Shown: positions 1-11,639 of the stretch, piece by piece
How positions within the stretch are numbered: the first letter of the stretch is position 1
Layout of the letters: the number at the start of each line of letters is the position of its first letter
DNA from: Isoetes taiwanensis
Taxonomy: Eukaryota > Streptophyta > Lycopodiopsida > Isoetales > Isoetaceae
DNA length: 64,000 bases
Assembly (NCBI GenBank): GCA_021234155.1
Contig: JAJEKV010000058.1
Location: forward strand, 135,814 to 199,813
Direction of reading: 5' to 3'
Translations under genes and position numbers: made by a program
Notes under the pieces: generated by a model
The model's input: only the letters and a program-made list of their open reading frames with translations
What the model was told of the DNA's origin: nothing
Database searches by the model: none

Positions 1-13
1 TCGGTATGCTTCG

Positions 14-135
14 TTCCAGTTACGTATTGCTAGAATTGCTCGTTGGGTCCTTACGCTACAAAATTAAGCACCTTTTGTCGTTTCATAAAGAGTACAGCAA
101 ATCATGTTGTCGGTTATCTCTCCGCATCCACACGG
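14..135 (+). pseudogene. RNase H C-terminal fragment of family I pol
   Basis: One frame reads IARWVLTLQN and the next frame reads FIKSTANHVVGYLS. Together they match the end of gypsy RNase H, where a line of the type 'grWiltLqny' is followed by 'yikGkeNvvADaLSR'. The two pieces lie in different frames, so at least one indel separates them. The domain is cut on its left by the window start. It precedes the integrase fragment at 460 in the normal pol order. The assignment rests on motif resemblance only. Confidence 0.6.
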
Positions 136-454
136 ATGATGATCCCTCCGGGTGTTTAGGATGCCTTTCACGGCGGCTTTCGAATTTCTGTTTTTGTGGT
201 CATGGCCCGCGCCCATTAGTTTCATAACTTCTAGCGGTATCTTCTTCTTGGTGCTTTCCCCTCCCCAGAAGATCCCGCTCTCTCGAGAGAAAAGCTTCAA
301 TCACCGCGTGATCCGGTTTTCTCGAGTGAGGGTTCGTGACTACACCATGGTTCGCGGGCCATACGTACAAAGCCTTGGTAAGGATATGGTCGCCGGTATT
401 TGTGTTAATCCTCATGAGTGCCGATATGGATTCAACTTAAGCCCATGAAGGGGC

Positions 455-1520
455 TTGGTGGTGGTCATTTCCATGGTAGTGACACCGCGGCCGCCAAGAA
501 ATACTTCATGAGGCTATTTGCGGCCCAGCTCTTCAAGGATGCCGCGCTCCGCGCCGCGTGTGATGTAAATGCGGCGTGTGGGTAGGCCGCGGCCGTGGCG
601 GCTCTCCGTTGGCGTCGGTGTACGCCGCTTCGCCGGCAAATGGGGAATGGACTTTGTAGAGGCCATCGATCCTGCGGCGCGGCATACCATTACCGCTACA
701 TTCTGGTCATCGCGATTCGCTACCAAATGAAGTGAGGCTTGTGCTCTTCAGACAACCGCGGCCGCCCAGCACAGCCAAAGGTCCTCTATCACGCCATACA
801 TCATCCGCAGCGTTTGGCTGTCCATGGGGCCCGGTCGTGTCCGAGGTGTTCATTTTGTTAATCACCATCAAAGAGCTGGCGGATTATCTGCTGATCCATC
901 ATGTAAAAGCACACCTTACTATCCTCCAAAGGGGAATGGTTTTGGCGCAGCACCAACAAGACTCTCATCACTATTCTTAGAAAATGCGTGATGCCTCTAG
1001 CATGGATTGGAAGGAAAAGTTACCTCTTGTTCTTTGGGCTTACAAGCTGCTTTGTTTCAAGATTGCTACTGGTCACACTCCTTTTAAATTGGTTTTATGG
1101 ACAAAAGAGCCTTGATGCCCTTTGAATATGTTCTTAGACGCCGTTTTCAACTAGCTACCACTCATAACCCACTGCGGCTCTTCAGAGCGAGTTTACCAAC
1201 TAGAGCAGGGTTGGATGAACTTGGTGAGATGCATATAATTAAAGGTTCTTCATGAGGTCCAGCAGGTTGAGGTCTTTACTTGAAACCAAGCGTCGAGGGG
1301 CAAAACTTTTCAAAAGAAGGTGATTTGGTTTTGCTTTATGATTCCGTTACAAAATTTTTCGAGGGGAAGTTAAAGTTCGGATGGCTTGGTCCTTATCAAG
1401 TTGTTCAAGTTGTCAATAGCGTTTTCGAGGATGGCCGGAATTAGATGGCACTCCATTACCTACCTTTGGTTAATGGCTTTAGCCTAAAACAATTTTATCT
1501 GAGAAGATCTGAGACAGTCC
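455..1520 (+). pseudogene. Ty3/gypsy integrase, frameshifted
   Basis: This is the integrase that would insert the element's DNA copy. An H2C2-like finger can be read at 463-579 (GHFHGS, then CDVNAAC). The core start WGMDFVEAI is at 641-667. The stretch HFVNH, then TPYYP and KGN lies at 850-935. WKEKLPLVLWAYK and IATGHTPFKL follow at 1,008-1,100. The C-terminal GPY/F module appears as FFEGKLKFGWLGPYQVVQVV at 1,357-1,417. The pieces fall in several frames. A frameshift after HFVNH at about 862 recurs at the same place in the - strand copy near 54.2 kb. The region after it (to 1,520) still resembles the end of integrase (PLVNGFSLKQFYL). Confidence 0.85.
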
Positions 1521-1689
1521 ATACGCCTTGATCTTGAGCAGTCTGAATCCTTGGATAGTGAGTAAGCGGCATATTTATATTATAGGAGGAAAATTTACAA
1601 AATGTAAGAGTGAGCCCATCTACTTCCTTATAGGCGAGAGCCCTATTTTCAAAATAGGCGGAGCCCTATTTACAAATCTAAGTTTAAAA

Positions 1690-4600
1690 CACCTCTACTT
1701 TCGGGTTGGGGCGAGAGGTTATGCGGAAGGATCGGTAGGCCGCCTTTGAGTGGGATCCCGGCCCAGCGGATGCACCACACCGCCGATGGCGATGGTCTTT
1801 GGGTCGGGATGCTTTCCGGCCCGTCCCGCCCGCACCACCGTCCGATGTTATGCATGATTTGCGGCACTTCCCGAAGGTCCATAGCATTCATCTTACAGGT
1901 TATCCATTCTTGGCGGCTTGTTGGCATAGTGCACTTTCGTCGTCCATGATCCTGTGAACTGGTGTCTCAACCCGACCCTTTGCTTTCGTCTTATATGGCC
2001 CAAGCTGGAGCTCTGGCAGAAAGCGTGGACCAATCACTAAATTGCTAGCATTAGTTTGCAATGCAGGAGGCCATTTCTAAATCCGAATCTTTTCTCCCAC
2101 GCGCCAACCAGCCATAGTACCTTCGAGCACTTCCTTTTTATGATATCCCACTTGAGTTGCAGTAAAATGACATTCCTTCCTTTCCAGCATGAGTAGGACA
2201 TTAATATTTGTACCTTCGCCCATTTGTCACCTCCGATTGTTCATTCCGCGTCTCATCTCACGTTCATCGCTTTTCCCTTAAGCTGCTTGGGGACTTAGCT
2301 AAATTTTTGTCTCTGTCGCCTTCTTTGCATCTATAAGCCACACAGCACCATCAACTTGATTCTTTGTTTCATTCTCATCCATGCTCGCCATGAAACACTT
2401 CAATGGCCCCTAAAACCTTTTCGTCTATCTCTTACGTTTTAGTCTTACTGCTCATAAAGCCCTCGGAAGCTTCTCAACCACAGTTCTTCCGTTCCTTTAG
2501 GCGGCTCTTCACCATGGCTGCTTTCAGCCCAAATTTCCTCCTTCAAGCTTACGCTCCAAGGGATCCAGGCTCTTTTTGAATTCGGTAGCACTATATCCAA
2601 CACACCAACTTTTAGATGCCCTACTTGAGGTCAAATGCGTCTTTGATGGCGAGAGCGCCATAAGGCTTTATGCATTCTCCACCCGCGGGGAACTGCGCCT
2701 TACGGGCCGAGGATGTCACTTTCGGTATGGCGCGGTTCATATCAACCAACATGCATCGACTCACCAACATTACAAGACCCGCGATACTTTTACGTAAAAG
2801 TTTTACGTAGCGAAAATTCTATGGGTATTCCATCAAGAATACCCATATCAATAACTGATTTTATAACATTTATTTATGCGTTATGGCGTCTATTCCACTC
2901 ATCCTTTGATTGGCCACAAATTTTGTTCCTAGGACTTCTCCATATATAAAATTGAAGCGTCGTGCAGCACCTTCTTGAGGGCTACGACATACGTAGGTGC
3001 TCACCTCGAGCCATCATCCGTCATTATATTCTGTCACCCGACTAGGGTCTCCCTCTACTTCTCGGGCTTCCCACTCACCCGAGGCGTTCCCATTCCCTTC
3101 TAAAACCAACATCTTTGAGACTTCCGCGCCCTCCTCTTTCTCGATCCTCTCTTCTTCCTCCACACGGAATCCATGCCTAACACTTCTGCGTAAAATTCAC
3201 CGGTTATCCACCGGACCCATCACCGCGAGGGGACCTGCACCTCCCACCTTCTCACCAAACCACATCAATACCGGCAAGATATCCAATTTGTTGTTCTCAA
3301 CCGGGACTCCGCAAAGAAGTCTTCTGAATGGTGTTCAAGCCTACATGGAGGCCAGAAAATACATTCCCTGCGGGGATCTTCAAGCTGCCAACCGCGCCGT
3401 TCAAACCACGGAAGAAAAACTTCCAGCGGAAGGGCCCGAGGCTCTTTTACGAGGCGTGACAATCTCAAGAATGCACAAAGTCCGGACAAATTACCTTCGA
3501 TCCAGCGAGCTCGAAAGTTACAATCCACCATTCGGGGAATTGTTGGAGCGAGGTCAAAGCCAGGATAACCTCACAGGCCACAAGGATAAAACCCCTTTTC
3601 ACACCATGTACATTGAGCTCTCTCAAAATTACAACACTCAACTTCAAGAGCTCAAAGGGCCTTAGCGGCGGCTCCCTCTCTCCCAGACCAGCCCGACCCG
3701 CGGCCCCGCAAAAAATGGGTTACATCTCTTCGACTCGCATACGGAAGCCGCGAGAGCAAAATTAATTCTTGTCTGAGATTGCAATGCCCTTTTGCACGCC
3801 TCACGAGGCAATCCGAGTTTCCACCGAGACGCGCTCTCTCCGCGGACAAGCGGTGATCAATCCGTCTCTTACTTTCGAAAAGGAGAATGGATCCACGACA
3901 CGGAAATCAACTCGGCAAAAAGGTACATTTCAATGCTGCGCGAAGGCGCACAAAATAAACAGAGGGCTATATTGATATTGCTAAGCGCATTCTGTGGATT
4001 TCTCTCCTTCGGTTACGGATTATGTGGTTGCCATATGCCACCTTTTCTTACGAAGTGGTATCCCGGCCGGATGGCCAGGATTAATGCCACCGGCCACTCG
4101 TAGCGGATTTTCTCGGGGATACGAAGGCAGGACCTTTGCATGGGGACAAAAGGTTTACTCACGTGCCACTGTTATTATTTGATCAAATCCAAGCTGAGGA
4201 TCTGATTTGGTCATCTTAGAGTTATTCGGTAATGGCATATATTTTTTTCCATGATTCTTATCCTTTGGCGGATACTCAAGACAAATTGAGAGATAGGGAA
4301 CATAGAATTTTTCAAGGCAACCCTCATGCTCCTTTGGTTGTTATTGGACACCAACCCGTATTCTGAGGATCATGCTCGGTCTCACACTCTGGGACAGGAG
4401 TACATGCTGAGCTTGCTCATCCGCACTTACCTCTGTGGCAAGCGGCTTATTGGCTGGAGCGTGCGAGGAAAAGAATTTAAGCATCCACGAGGGATCTTTA
4501 GTTTTACCTTACCTTGATTTATCACAGCGGCTTACTTGGGCTACAATCCAGGCTGCGTGGCTATACGGAAAGCAAGACCATATACCGCGAGGGTTGGGTT

Positions 4601-5388
4601 AATCCTCCACATCTATACTCAGCTCTACTTGCTTCCAGTTAGGACCCGATTAGTGCGGTGCTCTTGATCAAGACCTTGTTATTGAATTGGGGGCGGGCTT
4701 TCGTGACCCATGCCCGGCATGGCTCACTCTCCACTGCCGCTTCATTAAATTGTCCCTCCGGCGGAGTTTCTCACACCTCCGTGGCGTCTTCGCGCACTGG
4801 ACCAAGTCACGGAAGGCCATGCTTTGAGTGGCTCACTTTCCTCCCAGTTCGTGGATCTCATTTAGGATCCGCACGTTTTTAATCCGGCGCTCAAATTGGG
4901 AGGATGGTACACTTATGGAGCACACGAAATTGGATATATACATCCCAATGAAAACTGGCTAGCGGCCCAAGTCATAAAGATCCAGTCTTAATCTACTGAC
5001 AAATGTTGCCACCTCCACACACGGATCCTGGATTCATGACAAGCAGGCTTACATGCTTTGCTTTAAAAAGTATCTTCTATCAGCTCTCATCAGCGATTAC
5101 CCTATCTTTTTTTACCTTGAATGCGAAGCGTGTCGGTGCAGCCCGGACTCAGACACGCCTTCTCATGGAATGCCAATTTGTACTATTTGAAACACACCAG
5201 CAGAGACATAGATGGCTCGAGTTTATTATTGGCGGCTCAATCACACCGCCGGTCTCAACAGTCAGCTCTTGGACAACGCCAAGATCTCATTGGCAACTAT
5301 CATAATGGCCCAGCCCTCCAGCACTGCGAGGATGAATTTCGGCTAGCTGGGTTTCGCCATGAAACATTGCCTTCTTCTACGAGTGTCG
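1690..5388 (+). other. Post-integrase region of family I (remnant of an additional ORF)
   Basis: Between integrase and the polypurine tract lie 3.7 kb that align by eye, block by block, with 49,590-53,400 on the - strand. Shared blocks include TTTATGATATCCCACTT (about 2,137), a stretch around GGGGACTTAGC (about 2,290), TTATGTGGTTGCC (about 4,019), CATGATT..TATCCT (about 4,250) and the terminal CGCCAAGATCTCATTGGC block (about 5,280). Residue strings recoverable in both copies are DYVVA and RQDLI. Some plant gypsy lineages carry an extra ORF here. I cannot assign this one to a known protein family. It is interrupted by many stops, so it is a remnant and not a gene. Confidence 0.6.
2997..3665 (+). 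CDS. Longest open stretch in the post-integrase region (222 codons), unknown product
   Basis: An uninterrupted frame of 222 codons starts at ATG 2,997 and stops at 3,665. The first third is rich in Ser, Thr and Pro. The last half is more ordinary, with Glu, Gln, Leu and Asn and several charged residues (for example EARKYIPCGDLQAANRAVQ). No signal peptide, membrane segment or known motif is visible. It sits in the middle of the post-integrase region of a dead gypsy element, so it may be a surviving piece of that element's additional ORF and not a host gene. The start codon is arbitrary. It could also be chance in this relatively GC-rich block. Confidence 0.3.
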   Translation: MLTSSHHPSLYSVTRLGSPSTSRASHSPEAFPFPSKTNIFETSAPSSFSILSSSSTRNPCLTLLRKIHRLSTGPITARGPAPPTFSPNHINTGKISNLLFSTGTPQRSLLNGVQAYMEARKYIPCGDLQAANRAVQTTEEKLPAEGPEALLRGVTISRMHKVRTNYLRSSELESYNPPFGELLERGQSQDNLTGHKDKTPFHTMYIELSQNYNTQLQELKGP

Positions 5389-5390
5389 TT

Positions 5391-5401
5391 TGGTGGGGGA
5401 G
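5391..5401 (+). promoter_or_regulatory. Polypurine tract of the family I element
   Basis: TGGTGGGGGAG lies directly before the LTR start TCTTAGTC. The - strand copy has TGGGGGTGGGAG directly before TGTTAGTC, and both are preceded by GAGTGTCG. In LTR elements this tract primes plus-strand DNA synthesis. Confidence 0.75.
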
Positions 5402-5993
5402 TCTTAGTCACAATACGTCACGAATCTGAGGACTATTCATGCCACGGCCGGACCAGGTCAAGGCCAAGGATCCTGATCATGTGAGACGTCAAGGCCCGAA
5501 GCCCCGACACGCCCGGTAAGCGGCGGACCACGAAGGCCCGCGAGGCGCGAAGAGGTGAGAACGGACAATGTGGTAGGCACCACAGCGTCGGCTTATCAGC
5601 GTGGCACCCGAGCACCTCAAAGAGCACCGCCAGCATTCACCTGAAGCCAGGCACCCTTCTAGGAGTAAACGCAAGATGCAGCCAGTATCTATATTTGGGC
5701 CAAAAGGCCGTATTACTATATATATGAGTAAATTTAGCCTTCATAGGTTAGGTAGGTTTGGTCTTATCTCATACGCCTTCTCGATTCGCGAGCTCATGTA
5801 TCAAAATTGATATCAAAAGTTTTGTTCTCTTCATTGTGTTCTACATTGTTCTTTTTGTTTTTGTTGTTTTGTCTCTTTTCCCTTCCTTAGTTTCTTTTTG
5901 CAAATCCGCGTGAAGCCACGGCCTCACGGATTCTCTGTTTGATCCACGGGTCCCTTCTGGCGGAACATCTTGCGGGGATTCGAACGGACCCCA
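5402..5993 (+). repeat. 3' LTR of the family I element (first copy)
   Basis: The sequence aligns with the LTRs at 49,013-49,575 and 59,093-59,693 (reverse complement). Shared blocks are GACTATTCATGC near the start, TCTATATTGGGCC and the TATATATA box in the middle (about 5,717), GAGCTCATGTAT with ATTGATATCAA (about 5,790-5,815), GATCCACG (about 5,941) and the final ACCCCAAA-type end. The start reads TCTTAG instead of the canonical TGTTAG. The downstream bases, rich in CAC/ACC, faintly resemble those after the 5' LTR at 59,093, so the exact end is uncertain. Confidence 0.75.
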
Positions 5994-5999
5994 AACACT

Positions 6000-8090
6000 A
6001 CCACCACCTTTTTGAATTTTCACTTGATTCTTTATGATCTAGAAGAATTTCGACCCAATGGATTCACCCCATATCTTGTAGTGGTGTCCAAACCTCATCT
6101 GATTAGCGGTTTTGTACTAGTCAGGCTGCATTCTTCATATTTTCTAGCACAAAGGGGTTCAAACCTTGCTAAAATCAAAAGCAAATGATTTTTTATGATA
6201 AAATATATTGATTTGTATGGTCCCAAGTTTTCATTATTATATATAATCGGCCCATGCAATTTTGCTCAAAAGAGCTATTTTGAGGGTATAGATTATTTCT
6301 CTTACTATTATACCTTTTTGGCCTAATTCGCGTGGTCATAAGTTCTTTGACTCTAAGAACTATAGTTAGACATTTTTTGGAAACATTCATAAGTTATAAT
6401 CATTTCAATGTTGACTAAAGAATCTCTTATATAGAATTGAGGACAAAATAAATCTAGTATGATTTAATAAAACTTGTATATCATCATTTGAAAGAGGTAA
6501 TAAAAGATGCCGCTATGCACTACACTTATATCCGTAGATTATAATTTTATCTCTCTATATGTGCTTGATTAATCATGCATTCTCTACATTTAGTTGTGTT
6601 TGTTATTACCACGATATTGGAGTTTAAGTATGCTAATTGTACATTTTAGTTCATCTTTAGAAATGCTATAGTTTTTATGAATGCAAGGCTTCATTGGCAG
6701 CATAAGATCCGAGATTTGATGTAAGTGACACATAGTAGTTGCTAAAATTTAAATATAAATATCCTGGACTATTAATGAAGGGTCAATACTACTTAGACTT
6801 ACAGCCAAAATTTGAATCATTTAATCAAGATAACACTTACTTACTCTTTTTTTCAAGTCACATATAATAATACATGTGTATAGAGGTTCTTGGTGATGTC
6901 ATATATTGCAAAAAACACCAAAAGAAACCTACTTTTTCTCTTGCTATCATAAACTTATTCTTGTGTTTCTTGCCGAGTATTGTAGGTTAAATTATGATAA
7001 TAGTGCATATCAATCATCTTTCATGATGAGCTATATTTTATGGATGCAAGAGTCTTCCTTGGTAATATAGATCTCTAATTTCATATTAAAATAATTATTA
7101 GTCCGCGAGAGAGCAGAGTTCTAACTTTGTCATGTTCAATGAACCTATCTTCCTTCTCATACCACCTTGGATTGAGTCTTGATTTTTGTGTTGTACTCTT
7201 AAAAACATTTCGGTAAGGCGGTTTTATCTTATGTAAATATAAAGGCTGATCTTGGCATGACTCCCTTGGATTCACCTAAGCATAACTTCCAAGAATAGAA
7301 ATTGAATGAATTTTTTATATATTTTTCAAATGAAATATATAGCGCCATATATGAACTTTTAGGAAAGTTTTATTGAATTTTGAGCCATTGATTTATATAG
7401 ATTTTAAAGTGAAGCGATACAAATGCACTATTTTTGGTCCATTACTGACAACTCTAGTGTTAAGACAACATTTCAGATCCATGTAAAAGCACCTCATCCG
7501 TTCACCTCATCCATGATTAGTAATCGTCAAATGCCTAAATATTTGCAAGTGTTACCTTGGGATTTGAACATAAAGAAGCCTATTGCATGGTCGAGCCAGT
7601 GAGGATATATTAGATGAAGTTTTAGGTCATTATTCATGGAGCAACTTATTCTATTGAGGCATAGAGGCCACGATTGGTGACAGAACAAACAAGGTCAGCA
7701 AATGTTTTACAATCACTATGCATATAAGAAGTCTTAGATTCTTAAGTGCGATTACCTCACCTCACAGTTTGGCGAGATTGAATTGCCACTTTAGCGAAAT
7801 GGAGATGTTTTTTGCTTTTAAAGGTATTTTACTTCTGGTAAGATGTTAAACGTAATATTCAAAGCATACTTGATGCGTGCTTTTAAATCCAATTTAATTC
7901 ATGCGGCGTGCTTTTCGAATCGGCCCGTAAAAACCGCGCCGGTCTGGAAATGCGTTGATTTAAAAGCTTAGTAATTTAATTGTTTAGTATAAATGTAAAT
8001 GAATCTGGCGTGGCATGATCTCGCAGGCTTATTGGTGTCACTAATCCGCGTGGCATATTTTCTATTCTAAGACTAGTAATGGTACCCGGC
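6000..8090. other. AT-rich stretch without recognisable genes
   Basis: About 2.1 kb downstream of the family I LTR. The sequence is AT-rich with short open frames only, none with a recognisable motif. I see no tandem repeat, terminal repeat or splice-bounded coding pattern. It is plausibly ordinary intergenic or very old transposon sequence. Confidence 0.5.
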
Positions 8091-8104
8091 CCTTGAGCAT
8101 AAAT

Positions 8105-10015
8105 CAGGAACAATTTCTTTCTTTTATTCTCCTTTTTTTTTCTAACCCCCTTCTCCCTCCCTTGCCTTCCTTTCCCCGCTTCCCCTTTTTTTTTTCTTTC
8201 TCTTTTTCTTATCGGTTTTTTTCCTTTCCTTTTTTATCTTTCCCGGCTCTTCCCATTTTCCACTACTCTTTTCCCTTTCCTTTTCCCTCCCTCTCTTCCT
8301 CTTCCTTTCCTTTTCATACTGCTTTCCTTTTTCCTTTTCTCTTTTTCTCTTTCCGTTTTTCTCATGCATTTTTTCGTTCTCTTTTGCTTACCTTTTCATG
8401 TGCCCTTTTCTTCATTTCCCCACCCTCTTCCTCTTGATCACGTGCCCTTTTTTCCCATCTCTTTTTCCCATTTCTCTCTCCTTTTCCTCATGCTCTTTTT
8501 GCTTTCCCTTTTCCTTTTTAAGCTTCCCTTTTCCTTTCAACTTTCATTTCCCTTTTCATACTTTCCTCCACCTTTGCTCTGCGCAATTACGCTTTTTCCT
8601 TTCCTTTCTCTTTCCCTTCCTTTACATTTTCCTTTCCGTTCCTTTCCTTTTCATATGCGCCTCTTTTCCATTCCCTTTTCTCCAACCTTTTTATGTACCC
8701 TTTTTCCTTCTTTCCCCATCCTCTTCCCCCTTTTCCCTTTTCCACTTTCTCCTTTCTTGTTCCTTTTTTCTTTTCCCTTTCCCATACTCTTTTCCCTTTC
8801 TTTTCTATCTCTCACCCCTTTCCCTCTTCCTTTTTCGTGCCCTTTTCTCCTTCCTCTTTTCCTCTTTCTATTCCTTCTCCTACCCTTTGTCTATTCTACT
8901 TCCCCCCCACCCTTTTCCTCCTTTTTCCATCCTTTCCCTCTTCCTTTTCGATGCTCTTTTGCTTCCCTTTTTCTCTTTCTTGCCCTTTTCTCTGCCCTTT
9001 TTTGAGGACCCTTTCCTTTTTTCTATTTTTTCTGGTTCCTTTTCCCAAGTTCTCTTTTGCCCTTTTCACCTCTCTTTTTCCTTTTTGCTTTTCTTTTTTC
9101 CATGGACTTTGCAACCTTTTCTTATTTTCCCTTACCTTTTTCTCCTTTTCTCACTGCCACTTCTTACCCTTCTCATGGTGCCCCTACTTTATTCTATTCC
9201 TTTTCTATTTCCTTTTATCTTTCCTTACTTTTCTCCTTCTCTTTCCTTTTCCTCTTACCTTTCTTTTATTCTTTTCCCTTTTTCACACTTTTCCTTTCAT
9301 CGTTTTCCTTTTCCTTCCCACTTTTCCTTTTCCTTGCCCTTTCATGATACTTACCTTTTCCTTCCCTTTTGCGCCTTTTCCTTTTTTCCCTTTCATCGTT
9401 TTCCTTTTCCCTTCCCCTTTTTCCTTTTCCCTTTTCCCGCTTCCCTTTTCCCTTTCATCCTTTTTCCCTTCCCCTTTTCCCTTTTCCCTTTTCCTTTCGT
9501 AGTTTTCCTTTTCCACTTCCCCTTTTCCTTTTCCGCGCACTTTTCCTTTCCCTTTTCCCTTTCGCCGTTTTTTTCCTTTTTCACTTTTTTTCCTTTTTCC
9601 CTTTCCTTCGTTTGCCTTTTCCCTTTTTCCCTTTCATGGTTTTTCCTTTTCCCTTCCTTTTCCTTTTCCCTTTTCCCTTTTCCCTTTTCCCTTTTCCCTT
9701 TTTTCCTTTCGCCGTTTTGCCTTTTCCCTTCCCATTTTCCTTTTCCTTTTCCCTTTTCCTTTCATCATTTTTCACTTCCCTTTCCTTTTTCCTTTTCCCT
9801 TTTCCCTTTTCCCTTCCCCTTTTCCCTTTTCCCTTTCATCGTTTTTCCTTTTCCCTTCCTTTTTCCTTTCCCTTTTTCCTTTTCCTTTCGCCGTTTGTCC
9901 TTTTTTCCCTTTTTCCCTTTTCCCTTTTCCCTTTTCCCTTTTCCTTTTCCTTTCATAAGTTTTCCTTTTCCCTTCCCCTTTTCCTTTTCCTTTTCCTTTT
10001 CCTTTTTCCCTTTCA
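8105..10015. repeat. 1.9-kb polypyrimidine tract built from CCCTTTT-type units
   Basis: The + strand is almost entirely C and T for about 1.9 kb. The right half (from about 9,290) is regular, with runs of CCCTTTT and CCTTTT. These are punctuated every 50-95 bases by a header of the type CTTTCATCGTTTTCC or CTTTCGCCGTTTT. The left half (8,105-9,200) is less regular and contains more A and G. The long Phe/Pro/Ser/Leu-rich open frames here, and their Lys/Glu/Gly-rich complements, are compositional artefacts. Such a tract can form triplex (H-DNA) structures and is prone to slippage and assembly collapse. Confidence 0.9.
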
Positions 10016-10019
10016 TATT

Positions 10020-11150
10020 GAAGCCATAGTCAAGATGGGGGAATTTTTAGTTGAACCGCACACATCATCTCCACCATTGGTCAATCAAATCCTCGTAGCG
10101 AGTCAGGTTAGGGCTCCAGTGAAGAACCTACGCTATAATTTTTTATAATAATATACCGGGAGATGTGATCCCATTTTCTATATTATTGCTTAGTCTACAT
10201 TAGACAATTGTGCCATACTTTCGTCAACAATGGGTAGGAATGTGGCTGCCCATTACCCACCGAACAAAAGGACTCAAATTAAAGAAGCACTCAGAGTTGG
10301 CTGGGCGGACTCTATAAAGGATTATTATACATGATAAGAAGAAGATTGTAAGAAAGTTGAAGAAAAAGATGGTGATGACAATCTGGATCCTTTTTGATAG
10401 CACATCTAGCGAGGTCAGTCTGAACTTCATTATCAATTGTTTTGTAAGAGCCCGATTATGGCTCAAGTGGAATAGATGCGAGATGTATGCACAAAGAAAG
10501 CTTCAGATATCATGTTAAGTGCCTCCTATTGATGTAAGCATCTTTTGACTTGAATGTGGAGATATAGAGAAAAGGCTTCGAGGGCTAGGCGATGTGAAAG
10601 GACCATTTGTGTTTTAGACGGTGCCTAAAAGAAGGAAGTCTTGTACAAAGAAAAGTGCTTTCCTTAAGGATAGAATGACCTTCATTGAGTGTTGCAACCA
10701 TGTGAAGTATGCATTACACAATGAAGTCAATTTGTAGAATCTGAATTATAAAGAAATTTTGTCGGGGATGTGGCATTATCTAAAAATTGGATTACTAGAC
10801 AAGAAAAGGTCGATCTTGATGGCATAAGAAAAAATATATATTTTACGGTCAAAAGGTCTTCCTAAGAGGTGGAAGGCTAGAATCCCAAAACATAAGGAAG
10901 ACTCTGCCCTAAAGTCTTGGTAGAGGTTGAGAAAAGTGTCCCTTATGAAGAGAAGATTCTTGGAGAAGAAGACATTTGTTAGATTATCAGGTCTCCATTT
11001 AGGTATATAAAGATCTTTTACTGAGATTAACGCTACTTACCTTAGAAACATATCACTCTTTTTTAGCCATTGGATGTAGAGATGGGAGAGGAGATATGGG
11101 GATGAACTAGAAGGACTATAGCATCTTTTTTTTACCATTGTCGCCATTGT
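10020..11150. other. Stretch without recognisable genes
   Basis: It starts abruptly at the end of the pyrimidine tract and ends at the LTR of the family II element. A + strand conceptual reading at 10,560-10,760 is fairly open (for example KGPFVF, then PKRRKSCTKKSAFLKDRM), but it has stops and matches nothing I recognise. There are no repeats of note. Confidence 0.4.
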
Positions 11151-11155
11151 AATAC

Positions 11156-11633
11156 TGTCACATGAACCCTACGCAAAACAAAGAAAAATACTTGGAAAAT
11201 ATGCAAGAAATATGCCAAAATGTTGAATAATCTAATATATGAACAAGAATCAAAAGGTACAATGGCCCAAGGCAAAGCGAGGGGAACCGAGGAGGGCAGG
11301 ATGCCTAGGAAAGGAAAACTCAAGGCTGGCGTTGAGCTGGGAAAACTTTTACAAGAAGGAGTGCCTTTTTACGGTCTATCTAGATAGCGGTTAGAGATAA
11401 GCACCACTCAATGGATGAGATCATGCCAGAGGTGATGTAAGCCATGCATGTAGGTTCTAGGAATATTCTAGAACTCTCCCAAAACAGCCCGCGCGCATAT
11501 GAGAAAAAGGCGTGAGGAATGCTCTTCAACAAATGGTAGGCCGCGTATTTGGCAAAGAGTGTGATCGGTTAGGTAGTAAGAATGTCGAAGCGGGAGCCAT
11601 GTGGGCTGATGCTTGGGAGCTTTTACCGCGACA
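11156..11633 (-). repeat. 3' LTR of the family II element
   Basis: It aligns with 17,868-18,290. Shared - strand blocks are TGTTGAAGA-CATTCC (about 11,533 downward), TTCTAGAATATTC, ACATGCATG, GATCTCATCCATTGAG, GATTCTTGTTCAT, TTCCAAGTATTTT and the end GGGTTCATG-TGACA. The inner end is well defined (TGACA at 11,156). The outer start is set only by fading similarity, with a candidate TGTCGCGGTAAAAG at 11,633. Confidence 0.7.
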
Positions 11634-11639
11634 TCAAAT

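Larger units (their letters stand above)
1..5993 (+). mobile_element. 3' half of a Ty3/gypsy LTR retrotransposon (family I), cut by the window edge
   Basis: The order on the + strand is RNase H end, H2C2 zinc finger, integrase core, GPY-type C-terminus, a 3.7-kb post-integrase region, a polypurine tract and a 3' LTR. This is the order of a Ty3/gypsy pol followed by extra sequence. Every domain is broken by frameshifts and stops, so the copy is dead. Gag, protease, RT and the 5' LTR should lie to the left of the window. The element at 49,013-59,693 on the - strand is the same family: integrase, the post-integrase region, polypurine tract and LTR all align by eye. The LTR end near 5,993 is set by that comparison and is uncertain by about 10 bases. 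Confidence 0.85.

Noticed and set aside
8105-10015. Telomere-related heptamer array
   Set aside because: The 7-base unit is CCCTTTT, not the plant telomere unit CCCTAAA. Unit length also varies and headers interrupt it.
8398-10148. Very long open frames (up to 543 codons) rich in Phe, Pro, Ser and Leu, and Lys/Glu/Gly-rich frames on the other strand
   Set aside because: They are translations of a pyrimidine repeat that lacks stop codons for compositional reasons. There is no domain structure and all frames are open together.
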